A stretch of DNA of 64,000 bases from Dryocola sp031988645 (lineage in GTDB: Bacteria > Pseudomonadota > Gammaproteobacteria > Enterobacterales > Enterobacteriaceae). Below, one piece after another: positions 34,808 to 44,898 of this stretch (the first letter of the stretch is position 1; the number at the start of each line of letters is the position of its first letter). Location: NCBI RefSeq assembly GCF_051307045.1, contig NZ_CP150452.1:2356001-2420000 (forward strand). The letters are read 5' to 3'. A program made the position numbers and the translations under genes. A model generated the notes under the pieces. That model saw only the letters and a program-made list of their open reading frames with translations, made no database searches and was not told the origin of the DNA.

Positions 34808-37483
34808 ATGGCTGTAACTAATGTCGCTGAACTTAACGCACTCGTAGAGCGTGTCAAGAAAGCCCAGCGTGAATATGCCAACTTCACTCAAGAGCAAGTT
34901 GATAAAATCTTCCGCGCCGCCGCCCTGGCTGCCGCCGATGCTCGAATCCCTCTGGCGAAACTGGCCGTTGCCGAATCCGGCATGGGTATCGTCGAAGATA
35001 AAGTGATCAAAAACCACTTTGCTTCCGAATATATCTATAACGCCTATAAAGATGAGAAAACCTGCGGTGTTTTGTCTGAAGACCAAACCTTCGGGACCAT
35101 CACTATCGCTGAGCCAATCGGCATCATTTGCGGTATCGTGCCAACGACTAACCCGACGTCAACGGCTATCTTTAAGTCTTTGATAAGCCTGAAGACGCGT
35201 AACGCGATCATCTTCTCTCCACACCCACGTGCAAAAGACGCCACCAACAAAGCGGCGGATATCGTCCTGCAGGCGGCGATCGCGGCCGGCGCGCCTAAAG
35301 ATTTGATCGGTTGGATCGACCAGCCTTCTGTTGAGCTGTCTAACGCCCTGATGCACCACCCGGACATTAATATGATCCTGGCAACCGGCGGCCCGGGCAT
35401 GGTTAAAGCGGCCTACAGCTCCGGTAAGCCAGCAATCGGCGTAGGCGCAGGCAACACCCCTGTCGTGGTTGACGAAACCGCCGACATCAAACGTGTTGTT
35501 GCCTCCATCCTGATGTCCAAAACCTTCGACAACGGCGTTATCTGTGCTTCTGAACAGTCCGTTATCGTTGTGGATTCCGCCTACGACGCAGTTCGCGAAC
35601 GCTTCGCTACCCACGGCGGCTACATGCTGCAGGGCCAGGAGCTGAAGGCCGTGCAGGACATCATCCTGAAAAACGGCGCGCTGAACGCGGCTATCGTGGG
35701 TCAACCGGCGACTAAAATCGCTGAGCTGGCAGGCTTCACCGTGCCGGCAGACACCAAAATTCTGATTGGCGAAGTTAGCATCGTTGACGAATCCGAACCG
35801 TTTGCTCACGAAAAACTGTCGCCGACTCTGGCTATGTATCGCGCCAGCAGCTTCGAAGACGCCGTTGTTAAAGCTGAGAAACTCGTCGAGATGGGCGGCA
35901 TCGGTCACACCTCCTGCCTGTACACCGACCAGGACAACCAGCCAGAACGCGTTAAGCACTTCGGCGACAAAATGAAGACTGCACGTATCCTGATTAACAC
36001 CCCTGCATCTCAGGGTGGTATCGGCGACCTGTACAACTTCAAACTCGCACCTTCCCTGACTCTGGGTTGTGGTTCATGGGGTGGTAACTCCATCTCTGAA
36101 AACGTTGGTCCTAAGCACCTGATCAACAAGAAAACCGTTGCTAAGCGAGCTGAGAACATGTTGTGGCATAAACTTCCGAAATCTATCTACTTCCGCCGTG
36201 GCTCCCTGCCAATCGCGCTGGACGAAGTGATTACTGATGGTCACAAGCGTGCGATGATCGTTACCGACCGTTTCCTGTTCAACAACGGTTATGCGGACCA
36301 GATCACTTCCGTGCTCAAAGCGGCCGGCGTTGAAACCGAAGTCTTCTTTGAAGTTGAAGCTGACCCTACCCTTTCCGTAGTACGTAAAGGCGCCGAGCTG
36401 GCCAACTCCTTTAAACCAGACGTGATTATCGCGCTGGGCGGCGGCTCCCCGATGGATGCTGCGAAAATCATGTGGGTAATGTACGAACATCCGGAAACCC
36501 ACTTCGAAGAGCTGGCGCTGCGCTTTATGGATATCCGTAAACGTATCTACAAGTTCCCGAAAATGGGCGTGAAAGCGAAAATGATCGCCGTCACCACCAC
36601 TTCCGGTACCGGTTCTGAAGTAACGCCGTTTGCGGTTGTAACCGACGACGCTACCGGTCAGAAATACCCGCTGGCTGACTACGCGCTGACTCCAGATATG
36701 GCCATCGTTGATGCCAACCTGGTGATGGATATGCCTAAGTCCCTGTGTGCGTTCGGTGGTCTGGATGCGGTAACTCACGCCCTGGAAGCTTACGTTTCCG
36801 TACTGGCGAGTGAGTTCTCTGACGGTCAGGCTCTGCAGGCGCTGAAACTGCTGAAAGAGAACCTGCCGGCGTCCTATAACGAAGGCGCAAAAAATCCGGT
36901 TGCCCGTGAGCGTGTTCATAACGCCGCGACTATCGCAGGTATCGCGTTTGCGAACGCCTTCCTCGGCGTGTGCCACTCAATGGCTCACAAACTGGGTTCT
37001 CAGTTCCACATTCCTCACGGTCTGGCGAACGCCCTGCTGATTTCCAACGTTATCCGCTACAACGCGAATGACAACCCAACCAAGCAGACCGCTTTCAGCC
37101 AGTATGACCGTCCACAGGCGCGTCGTCGTTACGCTGAAATCGCAGACCATCTGGGTCTGAGCGCGCCGGGCGACCGTACCGCGGCTAAGATCGAGAAGCT
37201 ACTGGCATGGCTGGATAGCATCAAGGCTGAACTGGGTATTCCTAAGTCCATCCGCGAAGCTGGCGTTCAGGAAGCGGACTTCCTGGCACACGTTGATAAG
37301 CTGTCTGAAGATGCGTTTGATGACCAGTGTACCGGTGCGAACCCTCGTTACCCGCTGATCGCTGAACTGAAACAGATTCTGATGGATACCTACTACGGCC
37401 GTGAATACGTAGAAGGCGAAGTTGCCAAAGAAGCTGCGCCGACGGTACTGAAAGCTGACAAAAAAGCGAAAAAAACCGCTTAA
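34808..37483 (+). CDS. adhE: Bifunctional acetaldehyde-CoA / alcohol dehydrogenase AdhE
   Basis: An 891-residue fusion that turns acetyl-CoA into ethanol with two NADH during fermentation. The N-terminal aldehyde dehydrogenase has the catalytic cysteine in NGVICASEQS; the C-terminal iron alcohol dehydrogenase has the NAD-binding GGGSPMDAAKIMW and iron ligands in GLDAVTHALEAYVS and VCHSMAHKLGSQFHIPHG. The protein assembles into spirosomes. Codon use is strongly biased, as for a highly expressed gene. RBS AGGAGAG. Intact. Confidence 0.97.
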   Translation: MAVTNVAELNALVERVKKAQREYANFTQEQVDKIFRAAALAAADARIPLAKLAVAESGMGIVEDKVIKNHFASEYIYNAYKDEKTCGVLSEDQTFGTITIAEPIGIICGIVPTTNPTSTAIFKSLISLKTRNAIIFSPHPRAKDATNKAADIVLQAAIAAGAPKDLIGWIDQPSVELSNALMHHPDINMILATGGPGMVKAAYSSGKPAIGVGAGNTPVVVDETADIKRVVASILMSKTFDNGVICASEQSVIVVDSAYDAVRERFATHGGYMLQGQELKAVQDIILKNGALNAAIVGQPATKIAELAGFTVPADTKILIGEVSIVDESEPFAHEKLSPTLAMYRASSFEDAVVKAEKLVEMGGIGHTSCLYTDQDNQPERVKHFGDKMKTARILINTPASQGGIGDLYNFKLAPSLTLGCGSWGGNSISENVGPKHLINKKTVAKRAENMLWHKLPKSIYFRRGSLPIALDEVITDGHKRAMIVTDRFLFNNGYADQITSVLKAAGVETEVFFEVEADPTLSVVRKGAELANSFKPDVIIALGGGSPMDAAKIMWVMYEHPETHFEELALRFMDIRKRIYKFPKMGVKAKMIAVTTTSGTGSEVTPFAVVTDDATGQKYPLADYALTPDMAIVDANLVMDMPKSLCAFGGLDAVTHALEAYVSVLASEFSDGQALQALKLLKENLPASYNEGAKNPVARERVHNAATIAGIAFANAFLGVCHSMAHKLGSQFHIPHGLANALLISNVIRYNANDNPTKQTAFSQYDRPQARRRYAEIADHLGLSAPGDRTAAKIEKLLAWLDSIKAELGIPKSIREAGVQEADFLAHVDKLSEDAFDDQCTGANPRYPLIAELKQILMDTYYGREYVEGEVAKEAAPTVLKADKKAKKTA

Positions 37484-37500
37484 TTGCCGGTCCTTAATAA

Positions 37501-37525
37501 AAAACCCGCCTCGGCGGGTTTTTTT
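37501..37525 (+). terminator. adhE terminator
   Basis: ACCCGC/GCGGGT stem around CTCG with flanking AAAA and a seven-T run, 20 bases after adhE. Confidence 0.92.
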
Positions 37526-37603
37526 ATGGCCTGAGAAAATATTTGCTCAAACGGCCTGTGCTGCCCTGTGAGCGTCTATAGGGCTTATCCCCTGGCAGCG
37601 GCG

Positions 37604-38210
37604 TTAAACGCGCTGTATGGCCTGCAGAGAGCCTTTTTGCAGCGCCTCTTTATAATGCTTACGGCAAACCGAGACATAGCGCTCATTGCCGCCGATCACC
37701 ACCTGCTCACCCTGATTATAAGGACGCCCCTCGCTATCCAGGCGTAAAACCATGCTGGCCTTACGGCCGCAGAAACAGATGGTTTTTAGCTCGACGAGTT
37801 TATCTGACCATGCCAGTAAATACTGGCTGCCGCCAAACAGCTCGCCGCGGAAATCGGTACGCAGGCCGTAACACAGCACGGGAATATCTAATTCATCCAC
37901 CACGTCAGATAAGGCATGAACCTGCTCGCGCGTAAGGAACTGGCTTTCATCAACCAGAACGCAGTGTACGGGCTCACGCTCGTGCTCATTACGAATATCG
38001 TCGAACAGCGACGTGGAGGAGTTATACAGTTTCGCCGGCGACGACAGGGCCGATACGGGAACTCACCTTTCCTGAACCATATCGATTATCAATTTCGGCG
38101 GTATACACCAGCGTGCGCATACCTCTTTCCTGATAATTGTAGGAAGACTGAAGTAACGCCGTAGATTTTCCGGCATTCATCGCCGAGTAGTAGAAATAGA
38201 GTTGCGCCAT
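37604..38210 (-). CDS. tdk: Thymidine kinase (apparent frameshift)
   Basis: Type II thymidine kinase for dT salvage. The P-loop SAMNAGKSTALLQ lies near the N-terminus; VLVDESQFL carries the catalytic Glu region, LRTDFRGELFGGSQYLL is the lasso-side segment, and CFCGRKASM with the later CRKHY forms the zinc site. The frame breaks after KVSSRIG: coding strand ATCGGCCCTGTCG stands for ATCGGCCTGTCG (GGG at 38047-38049, plus). Removing one base gives 201 residues collinear with E. coli Tdk, with a divergent last few residues. Extra base at GGCC, as elsewhere. Confidence 0.88.
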
Positions 38211-38693
38211 TCGCAGATAACCTAAGTCAAAGTGTAAATATTGTTAACGAAAGGATTATACCATAAGCCGCGGCCTCAGCCTGTGCCGTAGCGCGCGCCC
38301 GGAACATTAGCTTTACGCGCCGCGATATATAAAGCCTTTCTAATAGTCTCAACGCCATATAAGCCTGTCAGCGGCGGCATGAACGCACTGTAACACCCGG
38401 AGTTTTCAGCCTTTTTAATGCGCGTGCTTAAATTAATACATCAATAATTAATATTAACTTGTTAAGAATATTCGCTGGTTAGCGCAATAATACCAAAGGC
38501 GGATATTTAGCCATTGATGCTACCTGACCGCTGTTTTCCTAAGTTCGGCAATCCCTGTTACTCCCAGGGTTGTTGTCGAAAAAGTGAGTGGCTCCTGTTT
38601 TTTTGTGAGTCACATCAAGCCAAATTTAACTTAGCGAACTTTTATAAAAGCGGTAAATAACCTGAAATTTTGGATTCCTTACATTCCCCCCTA

Positions 38694-38722
38694 TTGCAGA
38701 ACCTAATTTAAGGCTCTATTAT
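38694..38722 (+). promoter_or_regulatory. hns promoter
   Basis: TTGCAG (38694-38699) and TATTAT (38717-38722) are 17 bases apart, and the sequence down to the start codon (AATATAAGTTTGAGATTACT) is nearly that of E. coli hns. The rest of 38211-38693 holds no gene; it is the divergent tdk/hns control region. Confidence 0.8.
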
Positions 38723-38763
38723 TACACCAACAAGCCACCTAATATAAGTTTGAGATTACTAAA

Positions 38764-39174
38764 ATGAGCGAAGCACTTAAAATTCTGAACAACATCCGTA
38801 CTCTTCGTGCACAGGCAAGAGAATGCACTCTCGAAACTCTGGAAGAAATGCTGGAGAAATTAGAAGTTGTAGTTAACGAACGCCGTGAAGAAGAAAATGC
38901 ACAGGCTGCGGAAATTGAAGAGCGTACCCGTAAACTGCAGCAATACCGTGAAATGCTGATTGCAGACGGTATCGATCCTAACGAATTACTGAACAGCATG
39001 GCTGCTGTTAAATCCGCAGGCAAAGCCAAGCGCGCTGCGCGCCCGGCTAAATATCAGTACATTGATGAGAACGGCGAAACCAAGACCTGGACCGGTCAGG
39101 GCCGTACTCCTGCGGTAATCAAAAAAGCAATGGAAGACCAGGGTAAAAAACTGGAAGATTTCCTGATTGCCTGA
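38764..39174 (+). CDS. hns: Nucleoid-associated protein H-NS
   Basis: A 136-residue xenogeneic silencer. The N-terminal coiled-coil oligomerisation part (residues 1-80) includes ECTLETLEEMLEKLEVVV; the C-terminal DNA-binding domain has the TWTGQGRTPAVIKKAM AT-hook-like loop (QGR). Nearly identical to E. coli H-NS. The ribosome site is weak but conserved with E. coli. It would be expected to silence AT-rich accessory clusters such as the one at 521-1941. Confidence 0.97.
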   Translation: MSEALKILNNIRTLRAQARECTLETLEEMLEKLEVVVNERREEENAQAAEIEERTRKLQQYREMLIADGIDPNELLNSMAAVKSAGKAKRAARPAKYQYIDENGETKTWTGQGRTPAVIKKAMEDQGKKLEDFLIA

Positions 39175-39202
39175 GTCTTACACTTTAAGTGTGCTGCTTA
39201 TT

Positions 39203-39228
39203 AAATCCCGCTGCGGCGGGATTTTTTT
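39203..39228 (+). terminator. hns terminator
   Basis: AATCCCGC pairs with GCGGGATT around TGCG, followed by a long T-run. Confidence 0.9.
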
Positions 39229-39242
39229 TATTGCGCGCAATA

Positions 39243-39268
39243 AAAAAGGAAGCCTGAGCTTCCTTTTT
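39243..39268 (-). terminator. uge terminator
   Basis: AAAAAGGAAGC (39243-39253) pairs perfectly with GCTTCCTTTTT (39258-39268) around CTGA, eight bases past the uge stop. Confidence 0.88.
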
Positions 39269-39275
39269 ATCCGCA

Positions 39276-40287
39276 TTAACTTACCTTATAGAAGGTTTTA
39301 TACCATTCAACAAAACGCGCCACGCCGTCTGCGACAGAGGTTTGAGGCTTAAATCCTATAACCTCATATAAGGCGCGCGTATCGGCGCTGGTTTCCAGCA
39401 CGTCGCCCGGCTGCATCGGCATCATATTCTTCTGCGCCACCTTACCCAGCGCGGTCTCCAGCGCGGTTATATAGTCCATCAGCGTCACCGGATCGCTATT
39501 ACCGATGTTATATACGCGATAAGGCGCAGAGCTTGTAGCAGGCGATCCCTGCTCTACAGTCCATGAAGCATCGGCCTGCGGAATGTTATCCTGCAAACGC
39601 ACAATCGCTTCGGCAATATCATCAATGTAGGTAAAATCGCGGCGCATTTGTCCGTGGTTGTATACATCAATGCTATTACCCTCAACAATTGCGCGGGTGA
39701 ATTTAAATAACGCCATATCCGGACGGCCCCCACGGGCCATAAACCGTGAAAAAGCGCAGCCCCGTCGTGGGCAAGCCATATAAATGCGAATAAGTATGCG
39801 CCATCAACTCATTGGCTTTTTTAGTTGCCGCATATAAAGAGACCGGGTGATCGACAGAATCATCGGTAGAAAACGGTAGCTTGCGGTTTAAACCATACAC
39901 GGAGCTGGAAGAAGCGTACAACAAATGCCCCACTTTATTATGGCGGCAGCCTTCCAGCACATTCAAATGCCCAACAAGGTTTGAATCGGCATAAGCATGG
40001 GGATTATCGATTGAATAACGTACGCCTGCCTGAGCGGCAAGGTGGATTACGCGGTCGAACCGTTGCGTGGCGAATAACTGCTCCATCGCGCCGCGGTCGG
40101 CAAGATCAATTTTTTCGAACTGGAAGTGAGAATGTGGTTTAAGTAAATCAAGGCGGGCGAGCTTGAGGTTGACGTCATAATAGTCATTCAGGTTATCGAT
40201 ACCGATAACCTGGTGACCGGCAGCAAGCAGGCGCTCGCTAACATGAAATCCAATAAAGCCTGCTGCGCCGGTAACCAGAAATTTCAT
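39276..40287 (-). CDS. uge: UDP-uronate 4-epimerase, Uge type (apparent frameshift)
   Basis: Short-chain dehydrogenase-type epimerase with GAAGFIGFH (NAD site) and the catalytic SLYAATKKANE (YxxxK). It resembles Klebsiella Uge, which makes UDP-galacturonate from UDP-glucuronate for lipopolysaccharide core and capsule. The frame breaks in FFTVYGPWG-RPDMALF: coding strand TGGGGGCC stands for TGGGGCC (CCCCC at 39727-39731, plus). Removing one base gives about 336 residues. Next to ugd, which makes the UDP-glucuronate substrate, and galU, which makes the UDP-glucose before it: a three-step sugar nucleotide set. Not present at this place in E. coli K-12. Confidence 0.86.
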
Positions 40288-40301
40288 ACAACCCTCATTT
40301 A

Positions 40302-41642
40302 TTATGCAATATTGATGGACGCTCCGCGGCCGATTGCATAATAAACAAAGCCGCGTTTGCTGAGTCTCTCAGGATCATACAGGTTACGGCCGTCAAAGAT
40401 AACTGGTTGCTTCAGGGAACTTTTAATGACGTCAAAATCCGGTACGCGGAAGTTTTGCCATTCGGTGCAAATCACCAGCGCGTCAGCGCCCTGCAGCGCG
40501 GCCTCCTTGGTGCCCATCAGCTTCAGGTCGGTACGGTGCCCATAGATACGCTGGGTTTCGTCCATCGCTTCAGGATCAAACGCCTGTACCTGAGCGCCGC
40601 GTTCCCACAGCGCTTCCATCAGGACGCGGCTTGAGGCTTCGCGCATATCGTCGGTATTGGGCTTGAAAGAAAGCCCCCACAGCGCGAAGGTTTTGCCCAG
40701 CAGGTCTTCACCAAAATGACGCTGGATAAACTCAGGCAGCTTCATCTTCTGTGCTTGGTTAACCTGCTCAACCGCCTGCAGCAGGCGCGGCTGATAGCCA
40801 ATTTGCTCGGCGGTGCGGATCAGCGCCTGTACGTCTTTCGGGAAGCAGGAGCCGCCGTAGCCGCAGCCGGGATAGATAAAGTGGTAGCCGATACGCGGAT
40901 CGGAACCAATACCCTGACGCACTTTCTCAACGTCCGCGCCCAGCAGTTCCGCCAGGTTCGAAATCTCGTTCATAAAGCTGATTTTGGTCGCCAGCATGCA
41001 GTTTGCGGCGTACTTGGTCAGCTCGGCGCTACGGATATCCATCAGGATCATACGATCGTGGTTGCGGTTGAACGGCTCGTAGAGTTCACGCAGCAGATCC
41101 ACCACATCTTCGTTATCCGTACCAATAACGATGCGCTCAGGGCGCATGCAGTCGGAAACCGCGGCGCCTTCTTTAAGGAACTCAGGGTTTGAAACGACGT
41201 CGAACGGGAGGTCAACGCCGCGCTCTTTAAGCGTTTGCGCCATGACGCTGCGGACTTTATCTGCTGTACCCACCGGAACAGTAGATTTATCCAGCACCAC
41301 TTTATGGGAAGTCATATGCTGTGCGATGGTGCGGACAACCGCGGTGACGTATTTCAGATCCGCGGAACCATCTTCGTCTGGCGGCGTGCCCACGGCGATA
41401 AACTGCATCTCGCCATGCTGAACGCCCAGCTCAGCGTCGGTGCTGAACAACAGACGTCCTTCTTCGTAATTTTTCTTCACCAGCGGCGTCAGGCCCGGTT
41501 CAAAAATCGGGATCACGCCGTTTTTCAGGTTTTCAACCTTCTGGGCATCGACATCAATACACATGACCTCGTGGCCAACTTCTGCAAGTACGGCGGCCTG
41601 TACAAGCCCAACGTAGCCGATACCAAATACGGTAACTTTCAT
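40302..41642 (-). CDS. ugd: UDP-glucose 6-dehydrogenase
   Basis: A 446-residue enzyme oxidising UDP-glucose to UDP-glucuronate. N-terminal NAD site GIGYVGLVQAAVLAEVGHEV, catalytic cysteine in GCGYGGSCFPKDVQAL and a C-terminal UDP-binding domain (LWGLSFKPNTDDMREASS). It is longer than the 388-residue E. coli Ugd, so it belongs to the other common subgroup. Fifteen bases downstream lies uge; galU is 25 bases upstream in the same direction, suggesting one galU-ugd-uge transcript. Confidence 0.93.
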   Translation of the reverse strand: MKVTVFGIGYVGLVQAAVLAEVGHEVMCIDVDAQKVENLKNGVIPIFEPGLTPLVKKNYEEGRLLFSTDAELGVQHGEMQFIAVGTPPDEDGSADLKYVTAVVRTIAQHMTSHKVVLDKSTVPVGTADKVRSVMAQTLKERGVDLPFDVVSNPEFLKEGAAVSDCMRPERIVIGTDNEDVVDLLRELYEPFNRNHDRMILMDIRSAELTKYAANCMLATKISFMNEISNLAELLGADVEKVRQGIGSDPRIGYHFIYPGCGYGGSCFPKDVQALIRTAEQIGYQPRLLQAVEQVNQAQKMKLPEFIQRHFGEDLLGKTFALWGLSFKPNTDDMREASSRVLMEALWERGAQVQAFDPEAMDETQRIYGHRTDLKLMGTKEAALQGADALVICTEWQNFRVPDFDVIKSSLKQPVIFDGRNLYDPERLSKRGFVYYAIGRGASINIA

Positions 41643-41666
41643 CTTTCTATCCTGCCTTGAATGGAA

Positions 41667-42569
41667 TTACTTGCCAACGGTCTCTTCAAGCCAGGCTTTA
41701 AAATCTTCGCCAAGCGTCTTGTGACGAATGCCGTATTCCACAAACGCCTGCATGTAGCCCAGTTTGTTACCGCAGTCATGGCTCACGCCTTTCATGTGGT
41801 AGGCTTCGACGGTCTGTTTTTCCATCAGCATTGCGATGGAGTCGGTCAGCTGGATTTCGTCGCCCGCGCCCGGAGGCGTTTTGGACAGCAGCGGCCAGAT
41901 GTCGGCGCTCAGGACATAGCGCCCTACCACGGCGAGGTTCGATGGCGCGACGTTAGCTTTAGGTTTCTCAACGATGCCGACCATCGGCACGCTGTCGCCT
42001 TCGCTTAGCTCAACGCCTTTACAGTCAACGACACCATAGGCGGTCACATCTGCTACAGGCTCAACCATAATCTGGCTGTGGCCGGTAGCATCAAAACGTT
42101 TAATCATCTCTGCCAGGTTATCCTGGGAAAGATCGGATTCGAATTCGTCGAGAATCACATCGGGCAAAATAACCGCGACGGGCTCGTCACCTACAACCGG
42201 ATGAGCGCACAGCACCGCGTGCCCCAGGCCTTTGGCCAGCCCCTGACGGACCTGCATAATGGTGACGTGCGGCGGGCAAATCGCCTGAACTTCTTCCAGC
42301 AGCTGACGCTTGACGCGTTTTTCCAGCATGGCTTCGAGCTCGAAGCTGGTATCGAAGTGGTTTTCGATGGAGTTTTTCGAAGAGTGAGTTACCAGAACAA
42401 TTTCAGTAATTCCTGCCGCAATACATTCATTCACGACGTACTGAATTAATGGTTTATCTACCAGCGGCAGCATCTCTTTCGGAATTGCCTTAGTAGCAGG
42501 CAACATACGCGTTCCCAATCCCGCAACAGGGATTACTGCTTTTCTAACTTTAGAATTAATGGCAGCCAT
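41667..42569 (-). CDS. galU: UTP-glucose-1-phosphate uridylyltransferase
   Basis: A 300-residue nucleotidyltransferase that makes UDP-glucose. The GLGTRMLPATKAIPKEMLP signature binds UTP, and VEKPKANVAPSNLAVVGRY is conserved. Start MAAINSKVRKAV at 42569 has CCAGGAGG upstream and matches the E. coli N-terminus; an in-frame ATG at 42593 is too far out. Its product feeds ugd-uge directly downstream. The 42594-42770 upstream interval includes a run of eight Gs (42729-42736) and no gene. Confidence 0.95.
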   Translation of the reverse strand: MAAINSKVRKAVIPVAGLGTRMLPATKAIPKEMLPLVDKPLIQYVVNECIAAGITEIVLVTHSSKNSIENHFDTSFELEAMLEKRVKRQLLEEVQAICPPHVTIMQVRQGLAKGLGHAVLCAHPVVGDEPVAVILPDVILDEFESDLSQDNLAEMIKRFDATGHSQIMVEPVADVTAYGVVDCKGVELSEGDSVPMVGIVEKPKANVAPSNLAVVGRYVLSADIWPLLSKTPPGAGDEIQLTDSIAMLMEKQTVEAYHMKGVSHDCGNKLGYMQAFVEYGIRHKTLGEDFKAWLEETVGK

Positions 42570-42770
42570 TGAAAAACCTCCTGGACTGTTCAAGTGTTAA
42601 ACTTGCTCGTCAATTTAAAAACGCGTTCGAGTATATCAGCTTAAAATCTAAATCTGCCGCTGTTTACCCGCTGCGTTGGTAATTTAAGACTAATACGAAT
42701 CGGTATGGCGCAATATTACCACCAGCCCAGGGGGGGGAGAAAAGCTAAATGTAATCAGTGATTCAGGTGC

Positions 42771-43784
42771 TCATTCCGCAGACAACATTAAGCGTAAACG
42801 GCCACCCGCGCCCCACACCTGGCACTGCCAGGCGTCGCAACGCTGGCTGATTTGATTCAGATAAGTATTGCCCAAAGTGCCCAATGGCACACCGTTACTG
42901 ACTTGAATTTGATGCTCTCCGGTATTTAACGTTGCATTAAGACCGGCGGAGACCAAAATGAGGTTTTTTAATGCGCTGTGGTAATAGCCGACGATGAGCG
43001 GAAATTGCCCGGTCAGATTAGCCTGACGCAATAACTGGTTCACTTGTTTAAGTAAATTACCTAATTCCGGCAAGCGCTGACGCTGATGGGAAAGCTGCTC
43101 CTGGAGCAGGCCGTTAAAAAGCGCGCGCAATAATAAAGCAGCCAGCACGCCATTATCTCCGGCACGCGTGACATCAAGACAATAAAAGGCGAGATCGTTT
43201 TCTGATAGCGGCGCGATATCAAGCACCAGCCCAGGCTGATCGGCGGCGACAAGCTGGCGGTAGTTAACGCGGCAATGGGACATCACCTGCTGGACCGGCG
43301 GCTGCAGCTCCTGCAGCAGTTTTGCGGCGGCCTGCGGATCGCTGACCAGCGCATCCCAGTCCTGGAAAAGGCGCTCTTCCTCTTCGACACGGGAGTTAAA
43401 CATCGTCGGATAGAGGCAGGCGAAAACGGTTTCACGCAGGCGATTGAGATCTTTTATCGGCTTTAGCAGCACGTCCTGCACGCCCAGGCGCAGCGCTTTT
43501 GCGATATCCGACATATTTTCCGTCGCAGAAATCACAAGAATGGGCGTCTGATTGCCCTCGTTACGGATATGCTCAACCAGTTTTAAGCCGTTCATGCGCG
43601 GCATGGCAAGATCGCAAATCAGCAGGTCGGGGGACACGCTCGACATTTTTTCCAGCGCATCAATACCGTCCCAGGCTACAGTGGTGATTGCCCCAAGCGA
43701 GGAGAGATAGCTATCCAAAAGGGAGCGAAAAACGGGCTCATCCTCAACGATGAGAATCTGTTTTCCCGCGAGTGGCTGTGTCAT
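42771..43784 (-). CDS. rssB: RssB, sigma-S proteolysis adaptor
   Basis: A 337-residue two-domain response regulator that delivers RpoS to ClpXP. Receiver domain with phospho-acceptor D58 (LLICDLAMPRMNG) and a C-terminal PP2C-like domain lacking phosphatase residues (VLDIAPLSENDLAFYCLDV). Length equals E. coli RssB when started at MTQPLAGKQILIVEDE (43784, RBS GAGGAGAG). RprA, which raises RpoS, is in the same window. Downstream of rssA on the same strand. Confidence 0.95.
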   Translation of the reverse strand: MTQPLAGKQILIVEDEPVFRSLLDSYLSSLGAITTVAWDGIDALEKMSSVSPDLLICDLAMPRMNGLKLVEHIRNEGNQTPILVISATENMSDIAKALRLGVQDVLLKPIKDLNRLRETVFACLYPTMFNSRVEEEERLFQDWDALVSDPQAAAKLLQELQPPVQQVMSHCRVNYRQLVAADQPGLVLDIAPLSENDLAFYCLDVTRAGDNGVLAALLLRALFNGLLQEQLSHQRQRLPELGNLLKQVNQLLRQANLTGQFPLIVGYYHSALKNLILVSAGLNATLNTGEHQIQVSNGVPLGTLGNTYLNQISQRCDAWQCQVWGAGGRLRLMLSAE

Positions 43785-43877
43785 GCTCTCTCCTCTGACT
43801 GGCAATAAGTAAATAGTGGCATGGTATGGCTTTGAGCGCCTGTCAGAATTACCCGAAGATGTATAAAAACCCAATAC

Positions 43878-44787
43878 TCAGTCATGGGTACGGACCAGTG
43901 GTAACAGCTCATCCATCTTTTTTTCAACCGCCTGCGTTCCGGCGGTAATGGCTTCAGCGGCACGATGGAAATCGAGCGTCGAGATTTGCGGACAGAATGG
44001 CTGGAGTAAAATATCCGGCGGATCGCCCGCCATACGGTTGCGTTTTAAGCGATTTTCCAGCACCTGAATCGAGGTGGTCATGATTTCCATCGCCGTCGGC
44101 GTCGTAAAGGCGCGCCGATTTTTCATTTTCCCCAGCTGCTCGCGCAGGCGGCCGCGCCAGGTGGCGGACTGCCCAACCTCTTCCGTTGCCGGCCCGGCCA
44201 TATTCACGGACAGCAAATCCTGCTGCATCAGATGGGCGTCGTGCTGCAAATCTACGGCGATAACTATATCGGCCCCCAAAGCACGCGTTAACGAGACCGG
44301 AACAGGATTGACTACCGCGCCATCCACCAGCCAGTAGCCGTTGTAGCCCACCGGTGAAAGCAGGCCCCGGCATGCTGCACGAGGCGCGCACGGCCTGATG
44401 CAGGTCGCCGTCGGTAAACCAAAGCTCACGACCGGTGCTCAGGTTGCAGGCCACGGAGCCAAAGCGCAGATGGCAACTTTCGATTGATTCTTCGGGAATA
44501 ATTTTGCGAACGTTGTTAAAAACCCTTTCGCCGCGCAGTAAACCTCCCCGGCGCCAGGAAAGATCCATCAGGCGTAAAACGTCCCAGTAGCCAAACGATC
44601 TTACCCAACGTTCCATCACGGGTAACCGATTACAGGCATAAGCGGCGCCAACCAGCGCCCCTACCGAACATCCCGCTACGATATCAATCTGAATGCCTGC
44701 TCGCTTTAACGCGTTGATAACGCCAATATGTGCCCAACCTTTCGCTGCACCCGACCCTAACGCCAGGCCGATTTTTACCTGTCTCAT
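43878..44787 (-). CDS. rssA: Patatin-like protein RssA (apparent frameshift)
   Basis: Patatin-family hydrolase: oxyanion-hole GLALGSGAAKGWAHIG, nucleophile serine in GCSVGALVGAA, and the catalytic aspartate in LVDGAVVNP. The frame breaks after RASCSMPG: coding strand CCGGGGCCTG stands for CCGGGCCTG (CCCC at 44365-44368, plus). Removing one base gives 302 residues, collinear with E. coli RssA. Start MRQVKIGLALGSG at 44787 follows GAGGCGGA. rssA-rssB form an operon in E. coli; cellular substrate unknown. Extra base at GGCC. Confidence 0.87.
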
Positions 44788-44898
44788 TCCGCCTCGGTCA
44801 ATCTTTACAGGATTTGCATCCCGTGGCGTCGTCGCCACTGCTCAGTTAACATAGCGCTGCCTGGCGCCTGCGCCGTTTATTCATTTTAAGGAGTTACT

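Noticed and set aside
35159..36976. Minus-strand open frames opposite adhE (266 and 300 codons)
   Set aside because: Shadows of the highly biased adhE codon usage.
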